47,491 nucleotides of DNA from Syntrophomonadaceae bacterium (GTDB lineage Bacteria > Bacillota > Syntrophomonadia > Syntrophomonadales > DTU052): the NCBI GenBank assembly GCA_012729505.1, contig JAAYDA010000045.1, forward strand, positions 1 to 47,491, given 5' to 3'. The notes under the pieces are model-generated. The model ran no database searches and was not told the DNA's origin. It saw only the letters and a list, made by a program, of their open reading frames with translations. Shown piece after piece: positions 25,413 through 34,465 of the stretch. Position numbers and translations under genes: made by a program. How positions within the stretch are numbered: the first letter of the stretch is position 1; each line of letters starts with the position of its first letter.

Positions 25413-25475
25413 ACTCTGTAACACTTAAAACTTACATTACTCGGCGATAATGAAAGGAATTAGGTGTTACAGAGT
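25413..25475 (+). repeat. 12-bp perfect inverted repeat in the mreD-PBP2 spacer
   Basis: ACTCTGTAACAC (25413-25424) and GTGTTACAGAGT (25464-25475) are exact reverse complements separated by 39 bp, ending 22 bp before the PBP2 start. With one bulged T the pairing extends by GTA/TAC. There is no T-run, so it is not an ordinary terminator; a regulator site or mRNA stem before the ribosome-binding site are possibilities. Confidence 0.65.
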
Positions 25476-25497
25476 TACTGGTACAGGGGGTGACTTT

Positions 25498-27570
25498 ATG
25501 AGTCCCAGAGAGCTTCAAGGCAAGCTCAGAACATGCTGGTACATTATTCTGGGCCTGATGTTTGTTTTAATAATAAAACTCGCTTATGTTCAATTTGTTC
25601 AGAGTGATCAGTATATAACCAGAGCCCAGAAGAACAGCGTGAGATTGGTTAATATAAGAGCACCACGCGGTGAAATATATGATCGCGAAGGCAAGATACT
25701 GGTGAAGAACCGACAGGTTTATACGGTTTCTTTGACTTATCTGAAAATAACAGATCGAGAAAAGGTGACTAAACACCTGGCAGAACTAATGAATCCTGTA
25801 TACCCGGAAATAACCCCCGATTATATTAACGAACTGATTGAGGAACAGCGTTATAGGTTATTTGAACCAATTACGGTTATGCGAGATGTAGACTGGGCGA
25901 TGGTGGTTAAGCTGGAAGAAAACAGAAGCGAGCTACCCGGTGTGGAAATAATTGTTGAACCATTGAGATACTATCCGGAAAATAGTCTGGCTGGTCATTT
26001 ACTTGGGTATGTTCATCCGATTTATGACAGTAAGGAATTGGACCAATATGATGAATCTCTGAATTACCGGATTGGTGATCTGGTGGGGAAGGATGGACTT
26101 GAAAGGTTTTATCAAGATTATCTGAGAGGAACGGATGGAGCTCGTCGGGTTGAAGTTGATGCTCGTGGACGACCTATACGAGAGCTGGTTACCCAACAGC
26201 CTAAGACCGGTGACAACTTGGTTTTGACCCTGGACCGAGACCTTCAAAGAGTTATGGAAATAGCTGCCGATGAAGTATTTGAACAGCTTCAAACCAAATA
26301 CCCCAAAGCAAAAGCCGGTTCTTTTGTTCTCCTGGACGTGAAAACAGGGGGAGTACTGGCTTTGTGCAGCCGACCGGGCCTTGACCCCAATGTTTTTACT
26401 AAGAATATGGGCAGTGAAGAAATGACTTATTATTTTCCTCAAGGAAATTATGACCCCTTGAATCCTGGGGCTGCTTCTAACCGAGCGATTAAGTCTGTTT
26501 ATCCTCCGGGATCTACTTTCAAACCAATAACCGGCATGGCCGCTCTGGCATCGGGCAAGCTGGACCCCTATGAAGATTACGCCAATTGTAAGGGAGCTTA
26601 TTGGATAGCTCCTTATATTGGCTGTTGGGGGGTTCATGGTCCGGTCAACTATTTTTCCGGCTTGGCAGTATCCTGCAATGTATACTTTCAGGAAGCGGGT
26701 CGTCGGGCTGGGAGTGATTTGATTGCCAAAGTGGCTCGTGAATTTGGTTTGGGTACAAAGACCAGCATCGATTTGCCTTATGAACAGAGTGGGCTGGTGC
26801 CGGATGCGGAGTGGAAAAAGGAGATCAATGGAATCTTGCTTGACCGTCGTTATGACCGACTGCGTAAAGAGTTGGATGATAAACATGAAGCTCTTATTGA
26901 TGCCGCCGAAACATCAGAGGCCAGACAGAAGGCGATTGCAGATAAAGAAAAAGCCAGTAAGGCATTAGAAGCTCAATACAAAATTGATTACAAATTTGGA
27001 ACCACCTGGCATCCCTACGATACATTTAACATGTCAATTGGACAAGGGGATAATCATTACACGGTTATGCAGCTGGCCAACTTTGTAGCTACTATTGCCA
27101 ATGACGGTAAAAGAATGCAACCTTATTTAGTGGACAAGATAGTATCTCCCTCCGGAAACGTAATAAAAGAGTTTAAGCCCCAGGTTATCCATGAAGTTGA
27201 CCTGGATCCGGAAATTTTGGAGATTACACGAGAGGCTATGCATTCAGTAGCTGTTCCCGGAGGTACAGCAGCGTATATTTTTAGCAAATTGCCTCTGGAA
27301 ATATCAGGAGGAGCCAAAACTGGCACTGCTCAGACCGGTCGTACCGGTGATAATAAAAATCGGGATTATCATGGGGTATTTATTGCTTATGCACCCTATG
27401 ACGATCCGCAAATAGCATTTGCTGGACTGGTGGAATATGGTTATCATGGCAGTACTTCGGCAGGCCTGGTAGCCAAAGCTGTATTTGAACATTATTTTGG
27501 GGTAGAAGATAAATTGGCTAATGATTTGCCGGCCACCGTCAATGAAGAAGAATTGGGCAATATTGAATAA
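25498..27570 (+). CDS. mrdA: Penicillin-binding protein 2 (elongation-specific transpeptidase)
   Basis: ATG at 25498 follows GGGGGTGA and gives 690 aa; an upstream ATG at 25450 is not family-like. The class B PBP cross-links peptidoglycan for lateral growth with RodA and MreBCD. One membrane anchor (about 14-34), the pedestal domain starting RAPRGEIYDREG, then the transpeptidase with SxxK (Ser339-Lys342), SxN (392-394) and KTG (607-609). An unusual charged, helical insertion of about 60 residues (codons near 26815-27000) lies between PDAEWKKE and the FNMSIGQGDN motif. Otherwise complete. Confidence 0.95.
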   Translation: MSPRELQGKLRTCWYIILGLMFVLIIKLAYVQFVQSDQYITRAQKNSVRLVNIRAPRGEIYDREGKILVKNRQVYTVSLTYLKITDREKVTKHLAELMNPVYPEITPDYINELIEEQRYRLFEPITVMRDVDWAMVVKLEENRSELPGVEIIVEPLRYYPENSLAGHLLGYVHPIYDSKELDQYDESLNYRIGDLVGKDGLERFYQDYLRGTDGARRVEVDARGRPIRELVTQQPKTGDNLVLTLDRDLQRVMEIAADEVFEQLQTKYPKAKAGSFVLLDVKTGGVLALCSRPGLDPNVFTKNMGSEEMTYYFPQGNYDPLNPGAASNRAIKSVYPPGSTFKPITGMAALASGKLDPYEDYANCKGAYWIAPYIGCWGVHGPVNYFSGLAVSCNVYFQEAGRRAGSDLIAKVAREFGLGTKTSIDLPYEQSGLVPDAEWKKEINGILLDRRYDRLRKELDDKHEALIDAAETSEARQKAIADKEKASKALEAQYKIDYKFGTTWHPYDTFNMSIGQGDNHYTVMQLANFVATIANDGKRMQPYLVDKIVSPSGNVIKEFKPQVIHEVDLDPEILEITREAMHSVAVPGGTAAYIFSKLPLEISGGAKTGTAQTGRTGDNKNRDYHGVFIAYAPYDDPQIAFAGLVEYGYHGSTSAGLVAKAVFEHYFGVEDKLANDLPATVNEEELGNIE

Positions 27571-27608
27571 ATATCTGCCAATTTCATTATTTTATTGGAA
27601 CCTGGAAG

Positions 27609-27672
27609 AATCATGAAGAATTTGGTGAGCAGCCAGATCCTTCATGATTTTAATGTCTTTCAAGACATTTTT
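27609..27672 (+). terminator. Tandem hairpins after PBP2, within a 365-bp gap
   Basis: AATCATGAAG (27609-27618) pairs with CTTCATGATT (27640-27649), and directly after it AATGTCT/AGACATT forms a small hairpin running into TTTTT, the likely terminator. The rest of 27571-27935 has no supported gene. It includes a TTGGGC/GCCCAA stem (27832-27850) and presumably the min promoter, for which TTGAAA at 27891 is only a weak candidate. Confidence 0.5.
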
Positions 27673-27935
27673 CATAAATTACCGGGGTTCTCGTCCATAA
27701 ATAAGTAAATCTCTTCGACACAATCTAATCTCTTCAATTCTCTGTCCTTCACTTGAATGCCCTATCTTTGAGGATTCCGCTCTGAAGGGTATTATCTATC
27801 AGTGTATTAATTTGATGATTGATACCGCAATTTGGGCCAATAAAGCCCAATTTGCCTTAACTTTATTAACCGACATTTAAAGGGAAAAAATTGAAATTAT
27901 AGAACATAGAGTAAAAGAATAGGGCGGGGGTGGCT

Positions 27936-28601
27936 ATGATTACTGAGGATGTTGTGATCAGGGAGTCCAAGGGAGGTATTATTATATGTCTGGATTCTCA
28001 GGGTTCATTTCTATCCCTGAAGGAGCAGATCCTGGATAAACTGGATTCCCTTGATGAGTTAATTGGTGTACAGGCCTTTCTGGATGTAGGCCAGCGCAAA
28101 CTAAGCAGAAAAGAGTCTAACGAAATCAATAATCTTTTGATGGAAAGGGGTCTTCATCTCAAAAAATTAGTCAGCCGGGGCAAGTTGGTGGATTTTAAAA
28201 AAGAAGCGGCCGCTGAAAAGAGTAAGGAGCCGACTTCTCCCAGTGTATCGGAAACAAATGATTCTGTTGCGGAGGATACCATTTTGATAAAACGTACCCT
28301 AAGGTCAGGACAGAAGGTTTTCCACCCTGGAAATATTGTGGTTTTGGGGGATGTTAACCCGGGAGCTGAGGTAGTGGCCGGAGGCAATGTGCTGGTAATG
28401 GGAACCGTGCGCGGGCTGGCTCACGCAGGGGCATTGGGTTCAGAAAAGGCTATAGTAGCCGCATTCCGTCTTAACCCAACGCAACTTCGTATCGGCAAGC
28501 ATATCACTCGTCCCCCGGAGGGAGAAGGGAAAGAAGGAAAGGAGCCGGAGATGGCTTCCATTAAGAGTGGTAAGGTGGTAATCGAAAATTTCAAAGTATG
28601 A
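27936..28601 (+). CDS. minC: Septum site-determining protein MinC
   Basis: ATG at 27936 after GGGCGGGGGT gives 221 aa; GTG 27930 is an alternative. MinC, recruited by MinD, blocks FtsZ ring formation away from midcell. The N-terminal domain binds FtsZ. After a Lys/Ser/Glu-rich linker (about 85-115), the C-terminal right-handed beta-helix shows the repeats RSGQKVFHPGNIVVLGDVNPGAEV and GNVLVMGTVRGLAHAGA that bind MinD. The C-terminus has an extra Glu/Lys-rich tail. Confidence 0.93.
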   Translation: MITEDVVIRESKGGIIICLDSQGSFLSLKEQILDKLDSLDELIGVQAFLDVGQRKLSRKESNEINNLLMERGLHLKKLVSRGKLVDFKKEAAAEKSKEPTSPSVSETNDSVAEDTILIKRTLRSGQKVFHPGNIVVLGDVNPGAEVVAGGNVLVMGTVRGLAHAGALGSEKAIVAAFRLNPTQLRIGKHITRPPEGEGKEGKEPEMASIKSGKVVIENFKV

Positions 28602-28622
28602 TTTGGGATGGGAGGAAGATGA

Positions 28623-29426
28623 ATGAAGGGTAAGGTTATCGTTATTACTTCGGGAAAAGGGGGCGTGGGCAAAACCACCACCACCGCTAATCTTGGTACG
28701 GCTTTAACAATGCTGGGCAGAAAGGCAGTCATGGTTGATACCGATATTGGTCTGCGCAATCTCGATGTGGTAATGGGTCTTGAGAATAGGATCGTATTCG
28801 ATATAGTCGATGTAGTAACAGGAGGAATCAAACTAAAACAAGCTCTGATAAAGGATAAAAGATTTGAGGGGCTTTATCTGCTTCCCGCTGCACAGACCAA
28901 GGAAAAGAGTGCCGTTTCTCCCCATCAGATGAAAAACATCTGTAACGATCTCAAAAAAGAATTTGACTTTGTTTTGGTGGATTGCCCCGCCGGTATTGAG
29001 CAGGGGTTTAAGAATGCAATTGCAGGTGCTGATGAAGCCGTAATAATAGCAATACCCGAGGTTTCGTCGGTCCGCGATGCAGACCGCATTGTTGGTCTTT
29101 TAGAAGCGGCGGGACTACGGAAAAACCAGCTGATAATTAACCGGATTCGCCCTCGAATGGTTAAGAGAGGGGATATGATGGATATTGAGGACATGATTGA
29201 TATTCTGTCAGTAGAGCTCCTGGGGGTTGTCCCCGAGGATGAAACGGTTATTGTATCTACCAACAAGGGAGAACCTGCCGTAATTGATACTATGTCTCGT
29301 GCCGGTGAAGCTTATCGAAGAATAGCCCGAAGGTTAAATGGAGAAGAAGTTCCGGTGATTACTTTAGGAAACGAGGATAAGATCTTCAACCGGGTCAGGC
29401 GTATGTTTAAATTAGCTTCCAGATAA
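28623..29426 (+). CDS. minD: Septum site-determining ATPase MinD
   Basis: 267 aa, ATG with GGGAGGAAG upstream. MinD is a ParA/deviant-Walker ATPase that dimerises on the membrane with ATP and carries MinC. The deviant Walker A GKGGVGKTTT (11-20), VDTDIGLRNLDVVMG, DCPAGIEQGF and a C-terminal amphipathic membrane-targeting helix (IFNRVRRMFKLASR) are visible. It is followed 13 bp later by minE. Confidence 0.97.
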   Translation: MKGKVIVITSGKGGVGKTTTTANLGTALTMLGRKAVMVDTDIGLRNLDVVMGLENRIVFDIVDVVTGGIKLKQALIKDKRFEGLYLLPAAQTKEKSAVSPHQMKNICNDLKKEFDFVLVDCPAGIEQGFKNAIAGADEAVIIAIPEVSSVRDADRIVGLLEAAGLRKNQLIINRIRPRMVKRGDMMDIEDMIDILSVELLGVVPEDETVIVSTNKGEPAVIDTMSRAGEAYRRIARRLNGEEVPVITLGNEDKIFNRVRRMFKLASR

Positions 29427-29439
29427 AGGAGGGTGTGAA

Positions 29440-29715
29440 TTGCTGGAATTTTTAGCCAAGCTATTTTGGCGAGACAGAGATAGACGTGGCAGTAAAGAAG
29501 TGGCCAAGGAACGATTGCGTTTAGTTTTGGTCCACGACCGAACGAGCACCACTCCACAATTATTGGAAGCCTTGAAGGAGGAGCTGATTAAGGTTATTCG
29601 GGAATACATTGAAATAGATGAAGAATCCCTGGAAGTAAGCTTTAATAATATCGAAAACTCAGTGGCCCTGGTAGCCAACATTCAGGTGCTCAGGGTAAAA
29701 AAGGACCTGGCATAG
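29440..29715 (+). CDS. minE: Cell division topological specificity factor MinE
   Basis: 91 aa, TTG start with AAAGGAGGGTG upstream. MinE stimulates the MinD ATPase and drives pole-to-pole oscillation in Min systems that use it. The N-terminal anti-MinCD segment (AKERLRLVLVHDRT) and the C-terminal dimerisation domain (LIKVIREYIEID... VANIQV) match the family. Its presence means this organism probably uses MinE, like many Clostridia, rather than the Bacillus DivIVA-only mode. Confidence 0.93.
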   Translation: MLEFLAKLFWRDRDRRGSKEVAKERLRLVLVHDRTSTTPQLLEALKEELIKVIREYIEIDEESLEVSFNNIENSVALVANIQVLRVKKDLA

Positions 29716-29836
29716 TCACAGTATACAGGTATGGCCTTTAACTTTCGAGGATCAATCCTGCTTGGTTCCGGCTCGTAATGGACAGATGGGGATGTCGGGT
29801 TTATAATCTAGGTGACTTCTAAATGAGGGAGAGCCT

Positions 29837-30976
29837 ATGATTAGCCGACGGACTTTGAAGGTAATTGATAAACCTTTCTTATTAGTATTGACAGCTTTGA
29901 TAGTATTTGGCTTGGTAGTCTTAACGAGTGCCAGCAGTGATGTAAATCCAGGTGCACCCTATATTTTTCTGCAAAAGCAACTATTGTCGCTGGTATTAGG
30001 CTTGGTTCTGATTATTTTTATCCTGAACATTGATTATACTATTGCCAGTCGATATAACAGACTCCTCTATCTGGGCACTAACCTCCTATTGATATTGGTT
30101 CTTGTGCTGGGAACAGAAATGCGTGGTTCTCAGGGATGGATCAGTATCGGGGGGTTAAACCTTCAAGTGGCGGAATTCGCCAAAATTCTTATTATTCTAT
30201 GTTTTGCTGATTTTTTGAGTAAGCGGCAGGGAATGCTGAATACCCTGCGGGAGATGATGCCATGTTTCTTGTATATGGGATTACCCTTTCTTTTAATTAT
30301 GCTTCAGCCGGACCTGGGAACAGCGCTGGTTTTTCTGGCTATCACCATGGGCATGATGTTTGTAGCCGGAGCAAACCCGAAAATTCTTGTGGGAATTATC
30401 GTTGGCGGTCTGGGAGTAATAATTCTGGCCCTGTTTCTCCATGCAAAGTTTGGGATGTGGCTTCCCTTAGAAGAATATCAGCTTAAGCGGCTAACGGTCT
30501 TCGTTGACCCCTATAATGATGGCAAAGGCGGACGAGGGGCCGGTTGGAATATTATTCAGTCTCTGGTGGCCATCGGCTCCGGTGGGTTATTCGGTAAGGG
30601 AATGTTCCAGGGAACCCAGGCGCAATTAAACTTCCTGCCAGAGCATCATACTGATTTTATTTTTGCTGTAGTCGGGGAAGAGTTTGGCTTTGTTGGTGCG
30701 GCCTTGCTGCTGCTATTGTTTGCGGTTTTGCTGCTGCGGTGCATTTATATTGCTTATAATGCCAAGGATTTCTTCAGCACACTTGTTGTTATGGGGATAA
30801 TCTCTATGTGGCTTTTTCATATTTGCGAAAATATCGGTATGTCCATTGGACTTTTACCGGTAACCGGTGTGCCTTTGCCTTTCATTAGTTATGGAGCCAG
30901 CTTTATGCTGGCCAACATGATTGCCATAGGAATTTTGATAAGTATCAATGTAAAAGGCAGGAAAATCGTGTTCTAG
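29837..30976 (+). CDS. rodA: Rod shape-determining peptidoglycan polymerase RodA (SEDS family)
   Basis: 379 aa, ATG with GGGAGAG upstream. SEDS glycosyltransferases polymerise lipid II at the membrane, RodA working with PBP2. Ten hydrophobic helices can be traced. The family signatures LNFLPEHHTDFIFAVVGEEFGFVG (with the catalytic-region acidic residues) and TGVPLPFISYGASFMLANMIAIG are intact. RodA is chosen over FtsW/SpoVE because of linkage to mre/PBP2/min, but sequence alone separates these weakly. Confidence 0.92.
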   Translation: MISRRTLKVIDKPFLLVLTALIVFGLVVLTSASSDVNPGAPYIFLQKQLLSLVLGLVLIIFILNIDYTIASRYNRLLYLGTNLLLILVLVLGTEMRGSQGWISIGGLNLQVAEFAKILIILCFADFLSKRQGMLNTLREMMPCFLYMGLPFLLIMLQPDLGTALVFLAITMGMMFVAGANPKILVGIIVGGLGVIILALFLHAKFGMWLPLEEYQLKRLTVFVDPYNDGKGGRGAGWNIIQSLVAIGSGGLFGKGMFQGTQAQLNFLPEHHTDFIFAVVGEEFGFVGAALLLLLFAVLLLRCIYIAYNAKDFFSTLVVMGIISMWLFHICENIGMSIGLLPVTGVPLPFISYGASFMLANMIAIGILISINVKGRKIVF

Positions 30977-31112
30977 TGATAAACAAACCACATGGTTCTT
31001 AATTTGCCGGCCGGACTGGCGCGGGTTGCAGATGGGACTTTTTCCGGGGACGAAAACTTTTGTCATAATAGGCCTTTTATTCAATATATTTTAGAGAACG
31101 GAGGGCTTGATT

Positions 31113-31685
31113 ATGGGAAAGTTTAAAAACCAAATGGTTGTGGTATTGATTTTTTTAGTGGCTGTTACCTGGGTTTATCAGGAGGCAGGCCGGCCTAAAG
31201 AGGTGGTAGAGGGATGGATCAGTTATATTACTTCCAAGGATTATGGTATCGGCCATCTGATTTCATCGGTCTGGGAGGGTGAGCCATCGTCAATGACAGT
31301 ATCCACTTTTCCTTTGCAGTTGCCATGCAATTATACTGAGGTGGTTCGTCATTTTGGATGGTATTATAATCAGCAGTCGGGTGAACAGGCTTTTAATCCA
31401 GGAGTTGTATTAAGAATTGATGAAGATACTCAGGTATATCCTGTCTTAAGAGGAGAGGTTTCATCACTAAGTCACCAGGAGAATGGTTACCAGGTAATTT
31501 TAGAGCATGGCGATTCTATGGTGTCAATTATCCGGGGGTTGCAGAAGGTTGAGGTATCTCTGGGAGAAGCGGTGGAGGAGACAACTCTTTTGGGACTGGG
31601 ATCAGAACTGCTGTATATTGAGATTAGAGACAAGGATGGTCCTATTAATCCTGAAGGCTTGTTGAATATTAATAAAAGCACATGA
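31113..31685 (+). CDS. spoIVFA: SpoIVFA-like M23-fold protein
   Basis: ATG at 31113 after CGGAGGG gives 190 aa; the frame also opens at TTG 31107. One N-terminal membrane helix (about 8-24) is followed by a linker and a degenerate LytM/M23 domain (HFGWYYNQQSGEQAFNPGVVLRIDEDTQVYPVLRGEV, then YQVILEHGDSMVSII). The zinc-binding His-x-x-x-Asp and HxH motifs of active M23 peptidases are not seen. In Bacillus, SpoIVFA holds and regulates SpoIVFB in the outer forespore membrane. Its place between min genes and an M50 protease, with one base between the two genes, matches that role. Confidence 0.75.
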   Translation: MGKFKNQMVVVLIFLVAVTWVYQEAGRPKEVVEGWISYITSKDYGIGHLISSVWEGEPSSMTVSTFPLQLPCNYTEVVRHFGWYYNQQSGEQAFNPGVVLRIDEDTQVYPVLRGEVSSLSHQENGYQVILEHGDSMVSIIRGLQKVEVSLGEAVEETTLLGLGSELLYIEIRDKDGPINPEGLLNINKST

Positions 31686-31686
31686 T

Positions 31687-32559
31687 ATGAGGATCAGGTC
31701 TTGCAGGGGAATTGAGATAGGGATAAATCCTGCATTCCTTGGTCTGTGTTTGATATATGTCTGGTTGGGGATTGGTGAAGTTCTTTGGGCGGTCCTTGCC
31801 CTGGTATTGCATGAGGCGGGCCATTTGGCGGCAGCAGCCTGGTGTGGACTTCCATTGTCAAAGGTGGAGCTGTTTCCTTTGGGTGGGGAAATATCCACAG
31901 AAGGGCTGGTGGGTGATCAACCGTATAAAGAGGTAATTGTAGCTTTGGCAGGCCCTGCGGTCAGCTTGTTTTTAGCAGGATTAACTTATATAATGGATAG
32001 AAATCTGGGGCTAACAGGTTTCTCTTTTTTTGCTCAATTTTCGCTGCTGCTCGGTGTCTTTAACCTTTGGCCGGCACTTCCTTTAGATGGAGGAAGGATA
32101 CTTAGAGCGCTCCTTTCCAGGAAAATAGGGGTGAGGTCGGCAACGTTACTGAGTTCCTGGTCAGGATACGTGTTGGCGGGAACCTTGTTGATACTAGGGA
32201 TTTATTGGGGCCGATCCCAGCTTGAAGCTTGGTGTTTACCTATTATCGGTGGTTTTTTAGCCATGAAGGTACGATCCGAACTGAGGATGCTTCCTTACAG
32301 CTTTACTCGTTATTTGGTGCGTAAAAGACTTATTTTAAATGAAAATGAAGTTATCCGGTGTTCGGTAGTTGTTGTCCCTCCTACAATGAATGTGGGACGT
32401 ATTCTAAATTCTAGCCGGCCTGATTGTCTGATGATAGTTGCGGTTATAAATAGCCGGGGGCAGATCATGAATGTCTTGACCGAAAAAGTCTTGATAGAAG
32501 AATGGCTGATCCGGGACCCAATGACTACCATTGCGGAATTGCTTTCAGATCCTGAATAG
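31687..32559 (+). CDS. spoIVFB: SpoIVFB-like M50 site-2 protease
   Basis: 290 aa, ATG one base after the preceding stop, so probably coupled. Intramembrane zinc metalloprotease with HEAGH (42-46) and the second metal motif NLWPALPLDGG (126-136, Asp134). About six membrane helices, then a C-terminal cytosolic CBS-like segment (VGRILNSSRPDCLMIVAVINSRG). In Bacillus the homologue cleaves pro-sigma-K in the mother cell. The spoIVFA-spoIVFB position between min and rplU is the same as in Bacillus, which makes the sporulation assignment good. Confidence 0.85.
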   Translation: MRIRSCRGIEIGINPAFLGLCLIYVWLGIGEVLWAVLALVLHEAGHLAAAAWCGLPLSKVELFPLGGEISTEGLVGDQPYKEVIVALAGPAVSLFLAGLTYIMDRNLGLTGFSFFAQFSLLLGVFNLWPALPLDGGRILRALLSRKIGVRSATLLSSWSGYVLAGTLLILGIYWGRSQLEAWCLPIIGGFLAMKVRSELRMLPYSFTRYLVRKRLILNENEVIRCSVVVVPPTMNVGRILNSSRPDCLMIVAVINSRGQIMNVLTEKVLIEEWLIRDPMTTIAELLSDPE

Positions 32560-32626
32560 CTTGTCAATCAAGTAGTCTCTGTCTCGGTTCTTTAGATTCT
32601 TGAATCAAATATAGATGGATGGTGTT

Positions 32627-34465
32627 ATGTTAGAAGACAGATTACGAAGAATTCTTCCTCTGGTATCCAAACCGGCCAGATATACAGGTCATGAACTGAA
32701 TATGATCAGAAAGCCCTGGAATGAGATCCAAGTGAGGATGGTTTTTGCGTTTCCTGATGTTTATGAGGTTGGCATGTCACACCTGGGTGGCAAAATTTTA
32801 TATGGCCTGATCAATGAGCACCCGGATTTTCTTATGGAACGAGCTTTTGCTCCCTGGCCGGACATGGGAAAGCTGATGCGGGAAAAGAACATTCCTCTTT
32901 ATAGCCTGGAATCATTTCGACCTTTGAAGGAATTTGATGTGGTTGGATTTTCTCTCCAATATGAACTCACCTACAGCAATGTATTGAATATGCTTGATCT
33001 GGCAGACATTCCGGTCCTTGCGCGGGAGCGGGGGGAAAAAGATCCTTTCATTATTGCAGGGGGCCCTAATGCCTTTAATCCTGAACCTATGGCCGACTTT
33101 ATCGATGCTTTTATAATTGGCGACGGGGAAGATGTGGTTATTGAGCTGTTGAAAAACGTAAGACATAACCGGGCAAATTCCCGCAGTGAAAGACTGAGAT
33201 CCCTGGCGAATATTCATGGGGTTTATGTTCCGGCCCTATACCGGCTTGCCTACCAAAAGGATGGGACTATTGCGGAGAGGAAGTCTCTTTTTCCTGAAGC
33301 TCCTGTGCGTGTGAAAAGGGCAGTTGTATCTGATCTTGATTCAGCTTTTTATCCGGTTAATCCTGTGGTACCCTATCTGGGAGTGATTCATGATCGAGCT
33401 GTTCTGGAAGTGATGAGGGGCTGTCAGCGGGGCTGCCGTTTCTGTCAGGCGGGAATAATATATCGCCCGGTCCGGGAGCGTTCGGCAGGGAATCTAAAGC
33501 AGATGGCCAGAGATACTCTGTGTTCAACCGGCTTTGATGAGATTTCTTTGGCAAGTTTGAGTACGGCAGATTATTCTGCTATTGATGACCTGATCAAATC
33601 GCTGGTGGATGAACACGGTCCGCGAGGGACAGGGGTTGCTTTGCCCTCCCTGCGAGCAGATGCTTTTTCGGTGGGGCTGGCTCAGGAGGTTCAGAGAGTT
33701 CGCAAAACTACACTTACATTTGCCCCTGAAGCGGGTACCCAGAGATTGAGAGATGTAATCAATAAAAATGTTACGGAAGAGGATATCCTTTCAGCTTGCA
33801 CGGCTGCATTTGATGCCGGCTGGCTGGGGATTAAACTCTATTTTATGCTGGGATTGCCTACTGAAACTGAAGAGGATTTGGACGGCATCATTGATCTGGT
33901 AAAAAAGATTAAACGGCTGGCCGGGGAACGCTGCAAGCGTTCCCCCAAAATCCATGTGGGGCTGGCTTTCTTTGTTCCTAAACCCCATACTCCTTTTCAA
34001 TGGGAACCCCAGGCAAGTCAGGATGAAATGGAAGAGAAGAAAAAATATATACTGGCAAATGGACGTATTAAAAATGTTAAATTTGATTTTCATCATTCAG
34101 CCACCAGCTATTTGGAGGGCATAATCGCTCGAGGAGATAGACGTTTAGGGCAGGTCATCCTGTCGGCCTGGAGAAGAGGAGCACATTTTGACAGTTGGAG
34201 GGAGCATTTTAACCCGAAATACTATAATGATGCTATGGAGGAAGCCGGTCTGGATCCTGATTTCTATGTTAGTCGGAAACGTGGTTGGGATGAGATCTTG
34301 CCATGGGACTTTGTCGATAGCGGGGTAAGCGCGGATTTTTTATGGGAAGAAAGAGAGCGGGCTTATAGAGGTGAAGTGACGCCTGATTGCAGGGAAGAGG
34401 GATGTCAGGATTGCGGTATATGTTCAAACCTGGGTGTGGATCTCGACTTGAAAGGCGGGCATTAG
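32627..34465 (+). CDS. Radical SAM protein, TIGR03960-type (B12-binding plus radical SAM)
   Basis: ATG at 32627 (612 aa, MLEDRLRRILP) is preferred to 32615. The N-terminal part (about 30-200) looks like the B12-binding-type fold found in many such enzymes. The radical SAM core has C266-x3-C270-x2-C273 (RGCQRGCRFC) for the 4Fe-4S cluster. The C-terminus carries extra cysteines (EEGCQDCGIC) that may hold another cluster. This matches a conserved Firmicute family of unknown reaction that is always paired with the DUF2344 protein next door. The two genes abut with no gap. Confidence 0.85.
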   Translation: MLEDRLRRILPLVSKPARYTGHELNMIRKPWNEIQVRMVFAFPDVYEVGMSHLGGKILYGLINEHPDFLMERAFAPWPDMGKLMREKNIPLYSLESFRPLKEFDVVGFSLQYELTYSNVLNMLDLADIPVLARERGEKDPFIIAGGPNAFNPEPMADFIDAFIIGDGEDVVIELLKNVRHNRANSRSERLRSLANIHGVYVPALYRLAYQKDGTIAERKSLFPEAPVRVKRAVVSDLDSAFYPVNPVVPYLGVIHDRAVLEVMRGCQRGCRFCQAGIIYRPVRERSAGNLKQMARDTLCSTGFDEISLASLSTADYSAIDDLIKSLVDEHGPRGTGVALPSLRADAFSVGLAQEVQRVRKTTLTFAPEAGTQRLRDVINKNVTEEDILSACTAAFDAGWLGIKLYFMLGLPTETEEDLDGIIDLVKKIKRLAGERCKRSPKIHVGLAFFVPKPHTPFQWEPQASQDEMEEKKKYILANGRIKNVKFDFHHSATSYLEGIIARGDRRLGQVILSAWRRGAHFDSWREHFNPKYYNDAMEEAGLDPDFYVSRKRGWDEILPWDFVDSGVSADFLWEERERAYRGEVTPDCREEGCQDCGICSNLGVDLDLKGGH

